DNA of 28,165 bases, taken from the NCBI GenBank assembly GCA_002104905.1, contig MCFE01000889.1, positions 1-28,165 of the forward strand. The letters are read 5' to 3'. The position numbers and the translations under genes were made by a program. The notes under the pieces are model-generated. The model was not told the origin of the DNA. It worked only from the letters and a program-made list of their open reading frames with translations, and made no database searches. The stretch is from Basidiobolus meristosporus CBS 931.73 (lineage: Eukaryota; Basidiobolomycota; Basidiobolomycetes; Basidiobolales; Basidiobolaceae). This document shows positions 1-10,200 of this stretch, piece by piece (within the stretch, counting starts at the first letter, position 1; the number at the start of each line of letters is the position of its first letter).

Positions 1-118
1 TGCCAAGACCATGTAAAAGTATAAATACTACTTTTACATTCAATAAATCATTAAGTGAAAACCACATAATCTACTTGTCCTCCCAATCACTTCCAATATC
101 TCCAAGACTCTTACAACA
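1..118 (+). repeat. 3' end of a copia LTR (D family)
   Basis: This stretch matches the last part of both LTRs of copia D (22157-22274 and about 25512-25629) with few changes, and it ends in the same terminal bases TTACAACA. It contains the poly(A)-like AATAAA at 41-46. The LTR start lies outside the window, so it may be a solo LTR or the 3' LTR of an element to the left. No target duplication can be tested. Confidence 0.85.
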
Positions 119-789
119 TTATTATCAATACTCTGGCAGCAGGCCATCAACCCCCTGATTGTACTCATAGCAGTCCCCAGTACTGATATAACTGAGCTCT
201 TCCCTGTACCAAACAATTGCGTCAATTCAACCACCAAATATGGATGGCACAGAATCAGATGATAATAAAGGAAAGAGGCATTTAAGGTTTTGCCATGAGA
301 GAAGCATGCACATCTAAGGATGTTACAGAGGATGCTACAAAGTGTAGGAAAAGAAAATAAAGGACCTGACCTCAATGTCCATAAGGTCTAATAAAAAAAC
401 TCTGATAATGCTGTCAAAGTATTGGTAAAATATCAAGATTCTGTAACGTACTGATATTAATGGCATTAAAACACTGTATAAAGAGTGTTAGGGTATAATC
501 CCAGCAGCTTGAATTATTGACTCTCCATACAAGTTTAAGACAGGATTGTATTAGTATTTTTCTGATTTAACTGTGAAATAAAGCAAAAAAGATGATGGTG
601 TTTCAGCAGTCTCTGAACAGGTATTGCATGGAATTCTGATGGTCTTGATGCACTCTTCTTTTATTTGAGCAGACCTAGCCAGCCAATACATCCAATTGCA
701 TTTTATGGCAAGAAACTTGGCAGTGTTCTGGCAGCCCCATGGCTAACCTCTGCTGGCATTATTATGGCAGTACAGTGGCCCCTATGAAA
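119..789. other. no gene recognised between LTR end and X copy 1
   Basis: AT-rich DNA with only short open frames. The longest, on the - strand at 40-375, runs into the LTR and resembles nothing I know. No repeat shared with the rest of the window was found here. It may be old genomic flank or a decayed element. Confidence 0.4.
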
Positions 790-2295
790 GATTATTGTTA
801 TGATCCCATCAAAAGGCCATCACAAAGTTAAAGTCCCATGACTTAAAGGTACTGATCCCATCAGGACACTGTCTAGAGACCATTGAAAAATAATTGCACA
901 CCAGATTTCACAAAAAACTTAGTCAAGATTTTTGATCACAACAATGTACAAGTGGCTTTTGGTTGGTTCCCTGCCAATTTGCTCAATTTCTGATCCTGGA
1001 CACTCTATTGCCTCCTACATTTGTGTCCATTGATTGGCTATTGCCTCTTTTGTACACTCCTTACTTCCTGACTTAACCACTTCTCTTACTTTTCATGCAT
1101 ACATATTGATTTATTTCTGTTGAAACTTCAATTGTACCTGAATTGCCAATTGTATTGACCTATACAAGTCCCTAAACCCTACACTAACATTAAGCCCAAC
1201 CCCACACTCAACAAGTAACTCCATTAAAATCCACCACTCAATAAGTATTTCTGCTGTAATGCTCTGGTCCCGCTACTTTGGCAGGAACCCCACAGCTTTC
1301 ACCTCATCTGCCAGTCTTTGCATTAAATCCTTGTAATATTCCAGTGCATTTTCATGAGCACTGCTCTTGAAGAAGTGCTGGAAACTCTTGGTGTGCCTAT
1401 TGATGTTGCAAAATTTCACTGAAGGCATTGTGATAGTCTTTTGAGTTCTTGACATTGTAGCCTTGTCTGTCAGTGGGATCTCCACTCTGTCAACAATGAA
1501 GGATGTGGAGGCTGTGGTAGACAAATTGCCTTTTTCTGCAAACTCATCTACCTTGCTGCAGTGTAGCTCAACTGGCTGTACTTCCAACTCTTATAAAAAC
1601 AGCTGTTGTCTTGTTGGTAAATCTTCTTTGCTATGAAGGGATTTGGTCTGTTCCAGGCTTGCAGTGTTGATTGGCAAGAACTGCAGTTTTTTTGCATGAC
1701 TCCCTGTCTCAGGCTTGGGTAGACATTTCTCCCTTTACCTTTCCCTTTATTCCTGCCAGGTATTTCACTGCTACTTTGTCTGAGTGCTGCTTGTAAAGAA
1801 CTATGTTTTCTCCTGGATAAATTCTGCTCTGACCCATCTGTTTTGTCCTGCTTGTCCCTTGCTGGCACTCTTCTGGTAACATGATGTCTCTTTTCAGCTT
1901 GTTTTGAGCTCTCAACTATAGTTGCGACGGACTCCTGTAAAAGTGACTGGTTTTTATCACTGCTAGGTCCTTCACTGCCACTTTGAATGAGTGCTGCTTG
2001 AGTTGTTCTACACTTTTCTCTTGATAAATGTTGTGCTGGTGCATTTGTGTCTGCCTGCTTGTCCCTAATTGGCACTCTTCAAGCTACTTGATGTCTCTTT
2101 AACACTTGTCTGGAGCTTTTGGCCCTGCTTGTAACAGCTCTTGAGGAAGCTGCTGGCTTTTAGCCATGGCACCCGTGTTCTTCTGACTTTGATAGTATCT
2201 GTCATTCTTAAGATACTTTCTTAGCATACAAATATTGACCCAAAATCCATTTGCCCAGCTGAATCCAGGATAATGCTCATGGAACAAGTCAAGTA
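790..2295 (-). repeat. repeat family X, copy 1 (5'-truncated)
   Basis: This is one of three copies of the same long repeat; the others are 17596-18735 (+) and 19333-21494 (-). Its upstream end stops exactly where the gypsy LTR begins at 2296, so gypsy A cut it. Its downstream end runs at least to about 790, where it still matches copy 2 near 18735. An 11-bp motif TGATCCCATCA occurs twice near this end, at 801-811 and 853-863, and may be a subterminal repeat of the element. Confidence 0.75.
1111..2295 (-). pseudogene. family X protein, copy 1, broken
   Basis: I do not recognise this protein. Conserved pieces in order are: a block with HEHxPxFxWANG near 2250-2290, followed by MLRKxLK; a Gln/Ser/Lys-rich middle containing two diverged copies of a roughly 50-residue unit starting VPxRDKQ and carrying LSRxK and QSxSE; and a C-terminal block with TMPSV, INRHTK, FFxSSAHEN, LEYYKxLMQRLADEV. 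The reading is split over two frames (2075-1548 and 1587-1273). Relative to copies 2 and 3 it lacks 21 codons after LADEV (near 1300), a deletion that removes the stop codon found there in both other copies; a different stop follows soon after. The N-terminal half is missing because of the gypsy insertion. Low-complexity basic composition could fit a nucleic-acid-binding accessory protein, but that is a guess. Confidence 0.6.
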
Positions 2296-2681
2296 TGTGA
2301 GTACTCAATGTAGTACCCACTCTTTGCCCAAGAGTTCTCCTAAGAGTTCCCTCCAGAGTCCTACCCAAAGTCCTCCAGTACCCTCCCTATGATTCCCCCA
2401 CGCGTCCTCCCCTCCTATCCCTGCCCTTATCTAGTTAGAACACTTACCATAACAGGAAGGTGTTCACACCCCTATTTTATAACACATTGTCTATTGTCTA
2501 ACCCCCCCAAGTGATATATATATCTACCCAATTGAATCAGGAAGAACAACAAGATTTGGACAAAATAAACAGAAGTCTTTATTACCTTGCTACCTTCTAT
2601 TGGAAGCTATTCTGAACCAAGTGGTACTGACTTGACCTACAAGCTCTCCCACTCACCAAGTACAGTCAGTAATAACCCACA
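2296..2681 (+). repeat. 5' LTR of gypsy A
   Basis: The LTR is 386 bp, starts TGTGAG and ends CCCACA, giving a 4-bp terminal inverted repeat TGTG/CACA. The start coincides with the point where homology to X copy 3 stops; the end lies just before the primer-binding site. A TATA-like run is at about 2512-2524, and AAATAAA near 2564 could serve as poly(A) signal. No 3' partner LTR is in the window, so boundaries rest on these signals. Confidence 0.7.
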
Positions 2682-2683
2682 TA

Positions 2684-2700
2684 TTTGGTGCCATCTCTGC
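2684..2700 (+). promoter_or_regulatory. primer-binding site of gypsy A
   Basis: TTTGGTGCCATCTCTGC follows the LTR after two bases. TGG at its start pairs with the CCA tail of a tRNA, as expected for minus-strand priming. The tRNA identity is not determined. Confidence 0.6.
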
Positions 2701-2722
2701 AGAAATAAGCACAAGTGAGGTA

Positions 2723-3595
2723 ATGACTACTACAATCAAACTAAAAACATACAAGGGAAAGAGAGAGAAAGCCCTTGAGTGGTTTGATAAGTTTGAGAGA
2801 GTTGCGGTTGATGCAGGATGGGACGACAATAAGAAAGTAAGAGAGTTTGCAAGACATATGGAAGGGTCAGCATGGCAATGGCATTATGGGTTGGAAGACG
2901 CAGTCAAAGACGACTGGGATGCACTAGAAGAAGCCTACAAGACACGCTTTCTATATGCCAAAGGATACCACTACAAAGCCCTTCTACTGTCCTTGCGGAA
3001 GAAAAGCAGTGAAAGCTATGAAGCCTACACTGAACTGTTTCTCCAACAAGTTTGATGTCTCCCAAAGGACAAAATTGCCAAACGACAGCTCATGAGGTAT
3101 TACATCATGGGCTTAGACGACAAAATAAGACGTAGGGCATCCAAAGAACAACAGGGATGTAAGATGTTGCAAGAGTTGGTCAAACAAGTACGAGGGGTCA
3201 TCTTGCTATGGGGGCTACCCTATAGTGATACGAATGATCAAAGGACAGGGATCCCCTGTAAGAAAGGAAAAATTGCCTCCCCGAAAGACCGTGAGTTAGA
3301 GGAATTACGGCAAAAGGTCCAAGAACTCTCAATCAACAATGTCCAAGAAGTCCCCAAAGAAGGTGATAAACTCTGGGAAGCTGTTGCAGATCTAAAGGCC
3401 CAGGTTCAAGTCCTGACCCAACAGATGGAACGACCGCGACAACAGTATCTGTGTTATGTGTGTGGAGAAGTAGGTCACCGGGCCCATGAATGTGAAAAAC
3501 GGTACGGAAGAGAAGCCATACTGGACACAAAAGAGAAGAAGGCGTCAAAAGACAGAGTCCCTTGCCAGGAGGCCAACGGGACTCAGGCAATCTAA
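2723..3595 (+). pseudogene. gag: gypsy A Gag (capsid and nucleocapsid)
   Basis: Gag packages the element RNA in a virus-like particle. The N-terminal two thirds has the retrotransposon capsid pattern (W/F-rich helices, AWQWHYGL near 2870, then a leucine-rich helix followed by a SESYEAYTELF motif). A CCHC zinc knuckle CYVCGEVGHRAHEC lies near 3452-3496. The frame is interrupted by TGA at 3053-3055, where conserved reading continues in the same frame; CGA (Arg) to TGA is the likely change. ATG at 2723 is the first good start after the primer-binding site. The frame ends at TAA 3593-3595, and pol continues in another frame, so a frameshift or decay separates them. Confidence 0.85.
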
Positions 3596-3744
3596 GCCCT
3601 CCGGTCAGGACAATCAAAGTGCGGAAGAAGAAGCGTTGACATGATGCTTCTAGAGAGGAGGCAAAGGAACCTGTAGTAGAGGTTCCGTCAAAAGGAAAGA
3701 GCGCGGAATTAGGTGAAGAAGTACGGAATGAGCCTTGGGAAGAA

Positions 3745-4350
3745 GTGTTAAAGCGAACAAAGAATGCTAGCACATCTTCCCATGGCCTATTCCCCATAAT
3801 GAAGGTACTAGAGCAAACCAAGGCAACCCTCCCAATAACCAATTTACTGGGACTGGCCCCGGCTCTAGTCAAGGAACTGATAGAGGGATTGAAGGAGATA
3901 ATGACCCTCCATGTCAACCAGACAGTCCTGCAAAAACCGAATAAAGGTACATATGTAAAGGTACATATAGAGAATAAGGAGATTCTTGCCCTTATCAACA
4001 CAGGATCCTCTACGTTGATCATGTCAGAGTCATTAGCAAAACGTCTAAAACTAAATATAGTCCCCAACAACACCATTTGAGTACGGTTAGCAAATGACCA
4101 ACTGGATACAACGGTAGGTGTGGTGCCTAATTGCCCCATTTGGCTAGGCAACTTGATAATACGCCAAGATGTTGTGGTCCTACCCGTTGCAGCCAACAAC
4201 TTACTCATTGGCGAGTGTTGGTTTATCCAACATAAGATGGATATACTTTACAGTGCATCTGAACTCAGGTGGGATACCAAGAGTATCCCACTGATTCATA
4301 TCACCAATGAGAGCAAGGCGCATAGCAACAGTGTGACGATTGAAGAGGTG
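3745..4350 (+). pseudogene. gypsy A aspartic protease
   Basis: This is the retroviral-type protease domain that processes Gag-Pol. The active-site motif reads NTGSS at about 3997-4011, where the family has DTGSS or DSGAS, so the catalytic Asp is replaced by Asn (AAC at 3997-3999). A second family hallmark, an LLIG segment (NNLLIGECWF), follows at about 4195-4220. An in-frame TGA at 4078-4080, in the place of a probable Arg codon CGA, splits the frame. Both changes fit CpG deamination. The domain leads in frame into RT. Confidence 0.8.
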
Positions 4351-5454
4351 AAACCGGCGCAGTCTCCAATCATCACATCAAAGGTGATAAAAATACCACC
4401 CGCCAGTGAGACGTTGATCTCATTAGAAACACCAATAGCTTATTCAACAAGCGGAAGAATGATAACCGCAGCAAAAGCATCCAAGCAACTGGAAGGAATC
4501 TCAATCCCTAAAGTATGGATACCACCGAAATTTGAAATGCAAAGCCTGAAATGCTTAGTGGTTAACAACGGGCAACACATGGTGACATTGCCTAGAGGAG
4601 TGCCATTGTTAAACTTAGAGGAAGTTGACGGAAACAACCAAGGACCACCTCCAAACAAAGAACCAGAAGAAGAACTCCCTGAACTAGATGTGGACCCCGG
4701 TCTACCGCCTACGTTACGAGACAAATTCCTAGAAGGAATACGTCCGCTTGCCCAAGTATTCTCTAAGAACCAAGTAATTGGTCATATACCTGGGGTATAT
4801 CACCAAATCCACCTTGCCAACAAATACCACATCAAGCAAAAAGCCTATAGGAATTTGAAAATTGACACAGACTATATCAAAGAGACAATTGAAACTTTAT
4901 TAAAAGACAACATCATTACAGAGAGCCAGTCTCCGTGGGCCTCCCCCGTAGTGATAGTCCTGAAGAAAGACGGAAAGCGACGCTTTTGCATTGACTACCG
5001 GAAATTGAACGCCGTCACCCGGAAGGACGTGTATCCGCTACCGCGAATAGATGACCTCTTGGACAGATTAATTGGAGCTAAATATTTTAGCTCTCTTGAC
5101 TTAATCTCCGGGTATTGGCAAGTAGAAGTAGCCCCGGAAGATCGACCCAAAACCGCTTTTATAACATTGTTTGGATTATACGAATGGAACCAACTACCCC
5201 TTGGCTTGTGCAATGCCCCCGCTACGTTCCAAAGGATGATTGACAAGGTGCTACGAGATCTACAATGGGAATGCACCCTTGTGTATCTGGACAACATCAT
5301 GATATATTCCCCCAATGTAGAAGAACATATACACAACGTGCAACGTATCCTGACATCCCTCCTCAAGAACCAACTCAAACTGCATCCCAAGAAGTGCCAT
5401 TTCCTGTATACAAAATTGTTGTTCCTGGGCCACGAGATCTCGGCAGATGGAATA
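4351..5454 (+). pseudogene. pol: gypsy A reverse transcriptase
   Basis: The RT fold is clear: SPWASPVVIVLKKDG near 4930, RFCIDYRKLN near 4983, SSLDLISGYWQ near 5090 with the first catalytic Asp, and LPLGLCNAPATFQ near 5200. The metal-binding box reads YLDN at 5284-5295, where gypsy elements have YLDD, so one of the two essential Asp residues is lost (AAC 5293-5295). The frame stays open from 4120 until TAA at 5455-5457, which interrupts the connection segment (EISADGI before, PSTSLLKAV after, same frame). Confidence 0.9.
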
Positions 5455-5457
5455 TAA

Positions 5458-6100
5458 CCATCTACGTCACTCCTGAAAGCCGTTCAAAATGCACCTGCAC
5501 CAAAGGACATTAATGCAGTGTTGGGAATCCTAGGATTAGCCGGCTACTATTGCCGCTTTGTCAAAAACTTCGCGACAATAGCAGCCCCCCTATACAAATT
5601 GACGCGAAAGGGCCAGTGTTTTGTATGGCCAGAGCCTCAAAAGAGAGCATTCAATCAGCTGAAACATTCCCTGACGTCACCGCCAGTGCTACAATTTCCC
5701 AATTGGGATGCAAGATTTTTTATTAACTGTGATGGAAGCCTCACCGGTATAGGCGCCATACTGGGACAATACCACCAACCCGGCGAATTCCACCCAATTG
5801 GTTACGTGAGCCGTTTGCTAAACAAACACGAACGCCACTACCCCGTTACCAAGATGAAATGTCTGGCTGTTGTTTATTCAATTAAACAATTCCATACATA
5901 CATACATGGTTGCTGATTCACGATAGTAACGGACCACAGCGCACTGGTCTGGCTGATGAAAACTAAAGACTTTACCGGCCGACTAGCACGTTGGGCCCTA
6001 CGACTACAGCAATACAACTTTGAAATAATTCACCGTGCTGGCAAGAAACACCAGGATGCAGACTTCCTCAGTCGCTATCCTGTTTGCCAAATACGTGTCA
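5458..6100 (+). pseudogene. gypsy A RNase H and connection domain
   Basis: The connection starts LGILGLAGYYCRFV near 5521 and leads to an RNase H fold that degrades the RNA strand of the hybrid. Asp residues remain at INCDGS (near 5730), VTDHS (near 5930) and HQDADFLSR (near 6050). The catalytic Glu region, normally TExE followed by CLA, reads TKMKCLA at 5848-5868, so both Glu are Lys. TGA at 5914-5916 breaks the frame between GC and FTIVTDH; Arg CGA is the likely ancestor. Confidence 0.85.
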
Positions 6101-6269
6101 GTGATGAGTACGAGGACGTAATCTGCTTTCAAAAGAAAGGGAGGTATCCCAAACATGTCGTACAAACAAACAGAAGAGAGAATTTTGAAGGAAAGGGTGT
6201 CAGTACAAAGTACAAGAAAATCGACTATGGTTCCTCTAAGAACAGTCCAGAGCCAAGGTACCCCCACTG

Positions 6270-6630
6270 GCAGCCCGTGAAGAAATCATACAAGAAAGAC
6301 ATATGTCATTAGGACACTCTAACCCCCTAACAACATATAAGATGTTAAGAAAAACGTTTTATTGGCAAAAAATGATGACCGACGTTACGAATACGTTACA
6401 AAGATGCACCACTTGCAAAAGATTCAACCGGAGTCAGAAGATAGGGACAACCGCACCAATACCGGTTGACCTGCCCTTCCACCAAGTAGGGATTGACTTT
6501 GTTGGCCCCTTTATGAAAACAAAGAAAGGAGAACAATACATAATAATTGCTACCGATTATTTCTCAAAGTGGGTAGAAGCCCAAGCCGTCCGCAATAAAG
6601 ATCAGAAGACAACCGCTGTGGTGGTGTATA
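6270..6630 (+). pseudogene. gypsy A integrase, N-terminal part only
   Basis: The HHCC zinc domain is visible: H-x4-H at 6300-6317 (HMSLGH) and CxxC at 6404-6415 (CTTC). The core begins with GIDFVGPF near 6490, which holds the first catalytic Asp, and TDYFSKWVEA near 6555. After VVV near 6630 the sequence changes to unrelated DNA, so the second Asp, the Glu and the C-terminal domain are missing. The integrase frame differs from RNase H, so a frameshift lies between about 6150 and 6300. Confidence 0.85.
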
Positions 6631-7680
6631 GGTCCAAGGGAGAGATACGTCCAACACTTCTCAAGTGTTTTGTGTGTGGGGTGTTCACTGGGTGCAATAA
6701 CCTCTGGCAAAAGCTTGCTAGGAATACTTGGGTTGTGTCTCTAATCTAATGTGAAGGGGAATAAAGCCACAAGCTTGTCAAGGGAAAACTATTGAGCTAC
6801 AATCCCCAACTTAGTTGGTGTCTTAACAAAAGTATGTGCTGGGTTCAGCGTCCTTTGAGATGACAATGTACTAAAGCTTCCAAAGTCAAAACAGCTGTAA
6901 ACTCCACCAGCAGGGACTTGATAAGAATGCAGCTGTGGTCAATAGTTACAAAGACAGAAAAGTATCTTTGCCTGTACAAGAACAAACTTGGGAAAGAATC
7001 AAATATAATAAAAGATACCTACTCTGAGTATTCCTCACAAGTAGTGCCTCCAAGGTCAGTTGGCTGTCAGCGCAGTTTCCTGGGAGTGTCCTGTGGTCTG
7101 GGGTTGGAAGTTCAGGTAGCAGCAGGTAGCAGTGATCACACTAATCAACAAGTTGGTATATTGATAAAAGGGATGATGATTTATTATAGAGGGATAGCCT
7201 CCCTTATATACTTTTCTCACTGGCTAAGTGATTACCAATCATGGTGTTCCAGAAGGTTCCGGAGATCAATAGAAATCTTAATGACATCAGAATGACCTAA
7301 GAATGTTCTAAGTAGGTGCCGGAAGGTTCTAAGAGGCACAGCACATGCAACCAATCAGGAATCAGTATTCTGAAACCTGTGTAACATGGGGATACCATAT
7401 ATGGTATGGAAATGGTAGGGATGGTGACACGGGCTGATCATGTGTCACGGGTACTGGTGCGGGTACTTGCCTAATATAGAAGTACTTATAGCTAGTAATC
7501 TTACATAAAGTGAGGGGTAACTTATGCAATAAGGTAAGCAGGTGTGATAGTCAACCGGCTTATGGGATAGTACTGATTGGGTAAGACAAATGGGATAAAA
7601 CTAAAATAAGTGTAGTAGAGATATAGGGAAGTAGAAAATAAGGGAATGAGCACATCTGTCAGTGGGTGTCACTGTCACCC
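6631..7680 (-). repeat. LTR-like promoter sequence without attached element
   Basis: On the - strand, a TATATAAGGGAGG box at about 7186-7198 is followed by AATAAA near 7173, the arrangement usual in LTRs (U3, TATA, R, U5). Upstream on that strand are repeats of GGAAGGTTC/GAACCTTCC type near 7250-7330. A perfect 16-bp palindrome is at 7392-7407 and an inverted pair GTGACAC/GTGTCAC lies at about 7424-7448. I could not fix LTR ends or find a partner copy. About 370 bp from the gypsy break to 7000 has no recognisable coding content. It could be an LTR of a family not otherwise present. Confidence 0.4.
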
Positions 7681-8022
7681 CACTACAGCGCAGCACCTGT
7701 GAAAATGTTACAAGATTTGATTTGCTAGTTCAAAAGTTACACACAATCAAACTCACTATGGTAATCCTAGCAATAGTGGCTGAGTATAAGTATTACTTGG
7801 ATTCTTTAGGTCATAACTCCTTAAGTACTGCTTCAAATGAGCTGTAATTGAAGCATGTGTTAGTTACTGCGTGTTCTGTATGACATAATATTCTTAGGTG
7901 GATTGCTTGTCAGGGTCTAGAGTATTTGTCCTTCAAAGTTGGAATTTCTTGATCTTTCACTTGTGTGTTACAATAGCAAAAAGCAGAATAAAGAAATGAG
8001 TGCAATATTGGTTTTCAGATAT
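7681..8022. other. no gene recognised
   Basis: AT-rich sequence without a recognisable domain or a repeat found elsewhere in the window. Copia B should continue here beyond the foldback element, but its expected C-terminal end (ILTKPLA and after) was not found. Confidence 0.4.
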
Positions 8023-8024
8023 TA

Positions 8025-8369
8025 GGCTTGTTCCATTGGATAGTGCCACATTGAGCCATGAATGCCAAGTGATGCTATAGTGTGCCAGAGAAACCAAGTG
8101 AGCCTCTACCTGGCCACAGAGTGTGAAACTTATCTCCTCATCTTCATGCAAAGCAGCCCCTGTGTTTCACCTATTGTGCTGGAGAAAATCCATTTTTTGA
8201 CCTTTTTTTTGGATCAATGATGTGCAGAATGTGTAAGAGCACAAGCAGATTGAAAATATGCATGTGGTACTCAATACCCATGGCACTCTGAATCTAGCTC
8301 CTGTAGCTTGTATCATGTCACAAAAATGAATGGCACTATCTTGGTCCACTGTTACTAACTGGCACTATA
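8025..8369 (-). repeat. single arm of the foldback/MITE family
   Basis: This roughly 345-bp unit matches the two arms at 8395-8741 and (inverted) 8781-9126. It begins with the terminal motif GGCTTGTTCCATTGGATAGTGCC, preceded by TA, and ends at CTGGCACTATA. It is a third arm in the same orientation as 8395-8741, left by an earlier insertion or an unequal rearrangement. It has no protein-coding capacity. Confidence 0.75.
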
Positions 8370-8394
8370 TTTAATTATTAGCCCCAAAGTGATA

Positions 8395-9126
8395 GACTTG
8401 TTTCATTGGATAGTGCCACATTCATCCATGAGTGCCAAATGATGCCATAGTGTGCCAGGGAGGCCAAGTGAGCCTATAGTTGGCAACAGAGTTTAAAGCA
8501 TAGCTCTGCATCTTCATGCAAGGCAGCTGCTATGTTTCAGCTATGATGCGGGAGAAAATCCATTTTTTGACACTTTTTTGTGGTACAATGTTGTGCAGGA
8601 TATGTAAAAGCACAGAAGAACTGAAGACATGCATCAGGTGCTGAACACCCATGGCACTCTGAATCTAGCTCCTGTGGCTTGTAGCAAGTAACAAAAATGC
8701 ATGGCACTATCTTGGTCCATTGGTACTAGCTGGCACTATAGGTGCTTTGTATAGATCTTAATCTAAGACTAATAAATAAATATAGTGCCAGATAGTACCA
8801 GTGGACTAAGATAGTGCCATGCATTTTTGTGACATGTTACAAGCCACAAGAGCTAGATTCAGCATGCCATGGGTATTGAGTGCCTGATGCATGTCTTAGA
8901 TACTTTTGTGCTCTTACACTTCCTGCACAACATTGACCAAAAAATAGTGATCAAAAAATGGATTTTCTCCAACACCACAGGTGAAACACAGGGGCAGCTT
9001 TGCATGAAGATGCAGAGCTATGTTTCACACTCTATGGCCAAGTATAGGCTCACTTGGCCTCCCTGGCACACTATAGCATCATTTGGCACTCATGGCTCAA
9101 TGCGGCACTATCCAACAGAACAAGTC
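8395..9126. mobile_element. foldback (long-TIR) MITE-like element
   Basis: Two arms of about 346 bp (8395-8741 and 8781-9126) are inverted copies around a spacer of about 39 bp, so the single strand would fold into a long hairpin. The tips read GACTTGTT and AACAAGTC, with TA outside each. The same tips bound the 189-bp element at 18902-19090, so both are one family, perhaps mobilised by a TA-targeting (Tc1/mariner-type) transposase; that link is inference. It interrupts copia B just after the MIADI codons of its C-terminus. Open frames in it are chance. Confidence 0.8.
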
Positions 9127-10200
9127 TAATATGTCTGCAATCATTTCATCTGTAGGACAGTAAACTAAGCTAACTAGGTTATTCTCTATAGCTTCACATA
9201 TGAAATGATGTCTAATATCTATGTGCTTAGCTCTAGCATTGAAAGTTGGATTTCTCCCTAGTTGTATACATCCTTGATTATCTTGAAATATAATATTGGT
9301 GTTTTTTAACATAGGCCTAAATCTGTAAAAAGCTTTCTTAACCACATTACTTCTTTAGTAGCTTCAAAGGCTGCCATGTACTTTGCCTCTGTGGTACAAA
9401 GTGCTATGTTTGCTTGCTTTCTTGAATTCCATGAAATTACTCCTTTGCAGTAAAGAATGGTGTATCATGTGGTAAATCTTCTGTCTTCCAAATTTTGTCC
9501 CCAATCAGCATCAGAGTATCCCACAAGATCCTGTTTGGAAACCTTATAGGTGTATCATAAGCAGATATCAGCAGTTCCTTTTATGTATCTAAAAATCCGC
9601 TTAACTACTGCAATATGATCAGATCTACAGTACTGATTTTGTTGGCTGACAACTCCCACTGAATATGAGATATCTGAGCATGTTACAAGCTTGAAATACA
9701 TCAGTCTGCTGACTGTAGATTAATAAGAATAGTTAGGGCTTTCAGATGGCACTAAGCACTCATAATTTGGTTGAGTTTTGAATAAGCTAAGGTTTGTCTC
9801 CATTGGGGTAGCTGCCAGTTTACAGTCTCCCATTTAGTACTTTGTTAGTATATCTCAAATATACTTGGATTAGCTTAGGGTAATAGTCTTGGTACTTCTG
9901 TCCATGGAGAACTTAATCCCTAAGTAGTACATGAGTTCTCCTAGATTGGATATCTTGAACTTCTTTGATGGGCTGGATTTAGTCTCATTCAATGTTTCTA
10001 GCTTATTGGCCGCTATAGTGAGATCATCCATATTTAGTGCTAATATCACTGGATTTGCCCTATCTAACTTGGCTATTGGTGCAAAGCTCTCTGTATAGTC
10101 AAGTCCTTTTGCTTGAGAGTATCCTTAGGCCACAAGTCTTGCTTTGTATCTTTCAATTGTACCATCAGCCTTGTATTTTGTCTTGAAGACCCATCTGAGG
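9127..10200 (-). pseudogene. pol: copia B reverse transcriptase and RNase H, deleted
   Basis: Reading down the - strand: VFKTKYKADGTIERYKARL (near 10150), a box NMDDL where active copies have YVDDL (near 10040), YSDADW (near 9510), then the RNase H end FQDNQGCIQLGRN and KHIDIRHHF near 9200-9290. It is the same family as D. Two internal deletions are visible against D: about 107 bp at 10192-10195, between direct repeats GATG, and about 290 bp near 10060, which removes the first part of RT including TAFLNG. TAA at 10125-10127 falls at exactly the same codon as in D. The 3' end is cut by the foldback element. Confidence 0.85.

Larger units (their letters stand above)
2296..6630 (+). mobile_element. 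Ty3/gypsy retrotransposon A, 3'-truncated
   Basis: Order is 5' LTR, primer-binding site, gag, protease, RT, RNase H, integrase, which is the gypsy (Metaviridae-type) order. The element ends abruptly inside integrase near 6630, so the rest of integrase and the 3' LTR are absent. It sits in X copy 1; the bases just before it are AGTAT, but no second copy survives to confirm a target duplication. It keeps many more CpG dinucleotides than the copia elements nearby, which suggests a younger insertion or weaker methylation. It is dead: at least three in-frame TGA codons, one TAA, a frameshift and several lost catalytic residues. Confidence 0.9.

Noticed and set aside
40-375. A 111-codon - strand frame with a GTGKSS segment, like a P-loop.
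   Set aside because: It runs through the LTR end, lacks the residues around a real Walker A motif and has no other domain; treated as chance.
1298-1302. Precise loss of 63 bp in X copy 1 that might reflect a spliced intron (retroposed copy).
   Set aside because: The lost segment lacks GT and AG at its ends under any alignment shift, so it is an ordinary deletion.
2099-2368. An 89-codon - strand frame that looks like a complete small gene.
   Set aside because: Its first part is antisense gypsy LTR and the rest is family X, so the frame is a fusion made by the insertion at 2296.
3333-4208. A 291-codon frame on the - strand across gypsy A.
   Set aside because: It is antisense to clear gag and protease domains and resembles nothing known, so it is a shadow frame.
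7957-9126. Repeated units that might suggest a CRISPR array or tandem satellite.
   Set aside because: Units are about 345 bp, include inverted copies and have no short regular spacers; they are transposon arms.
8869-9129. An 86-codon + strand frame in the foldback element.
   Set aside because: It lies wholly within an inverted-repeat arm; the other arms do not keep the frame open.
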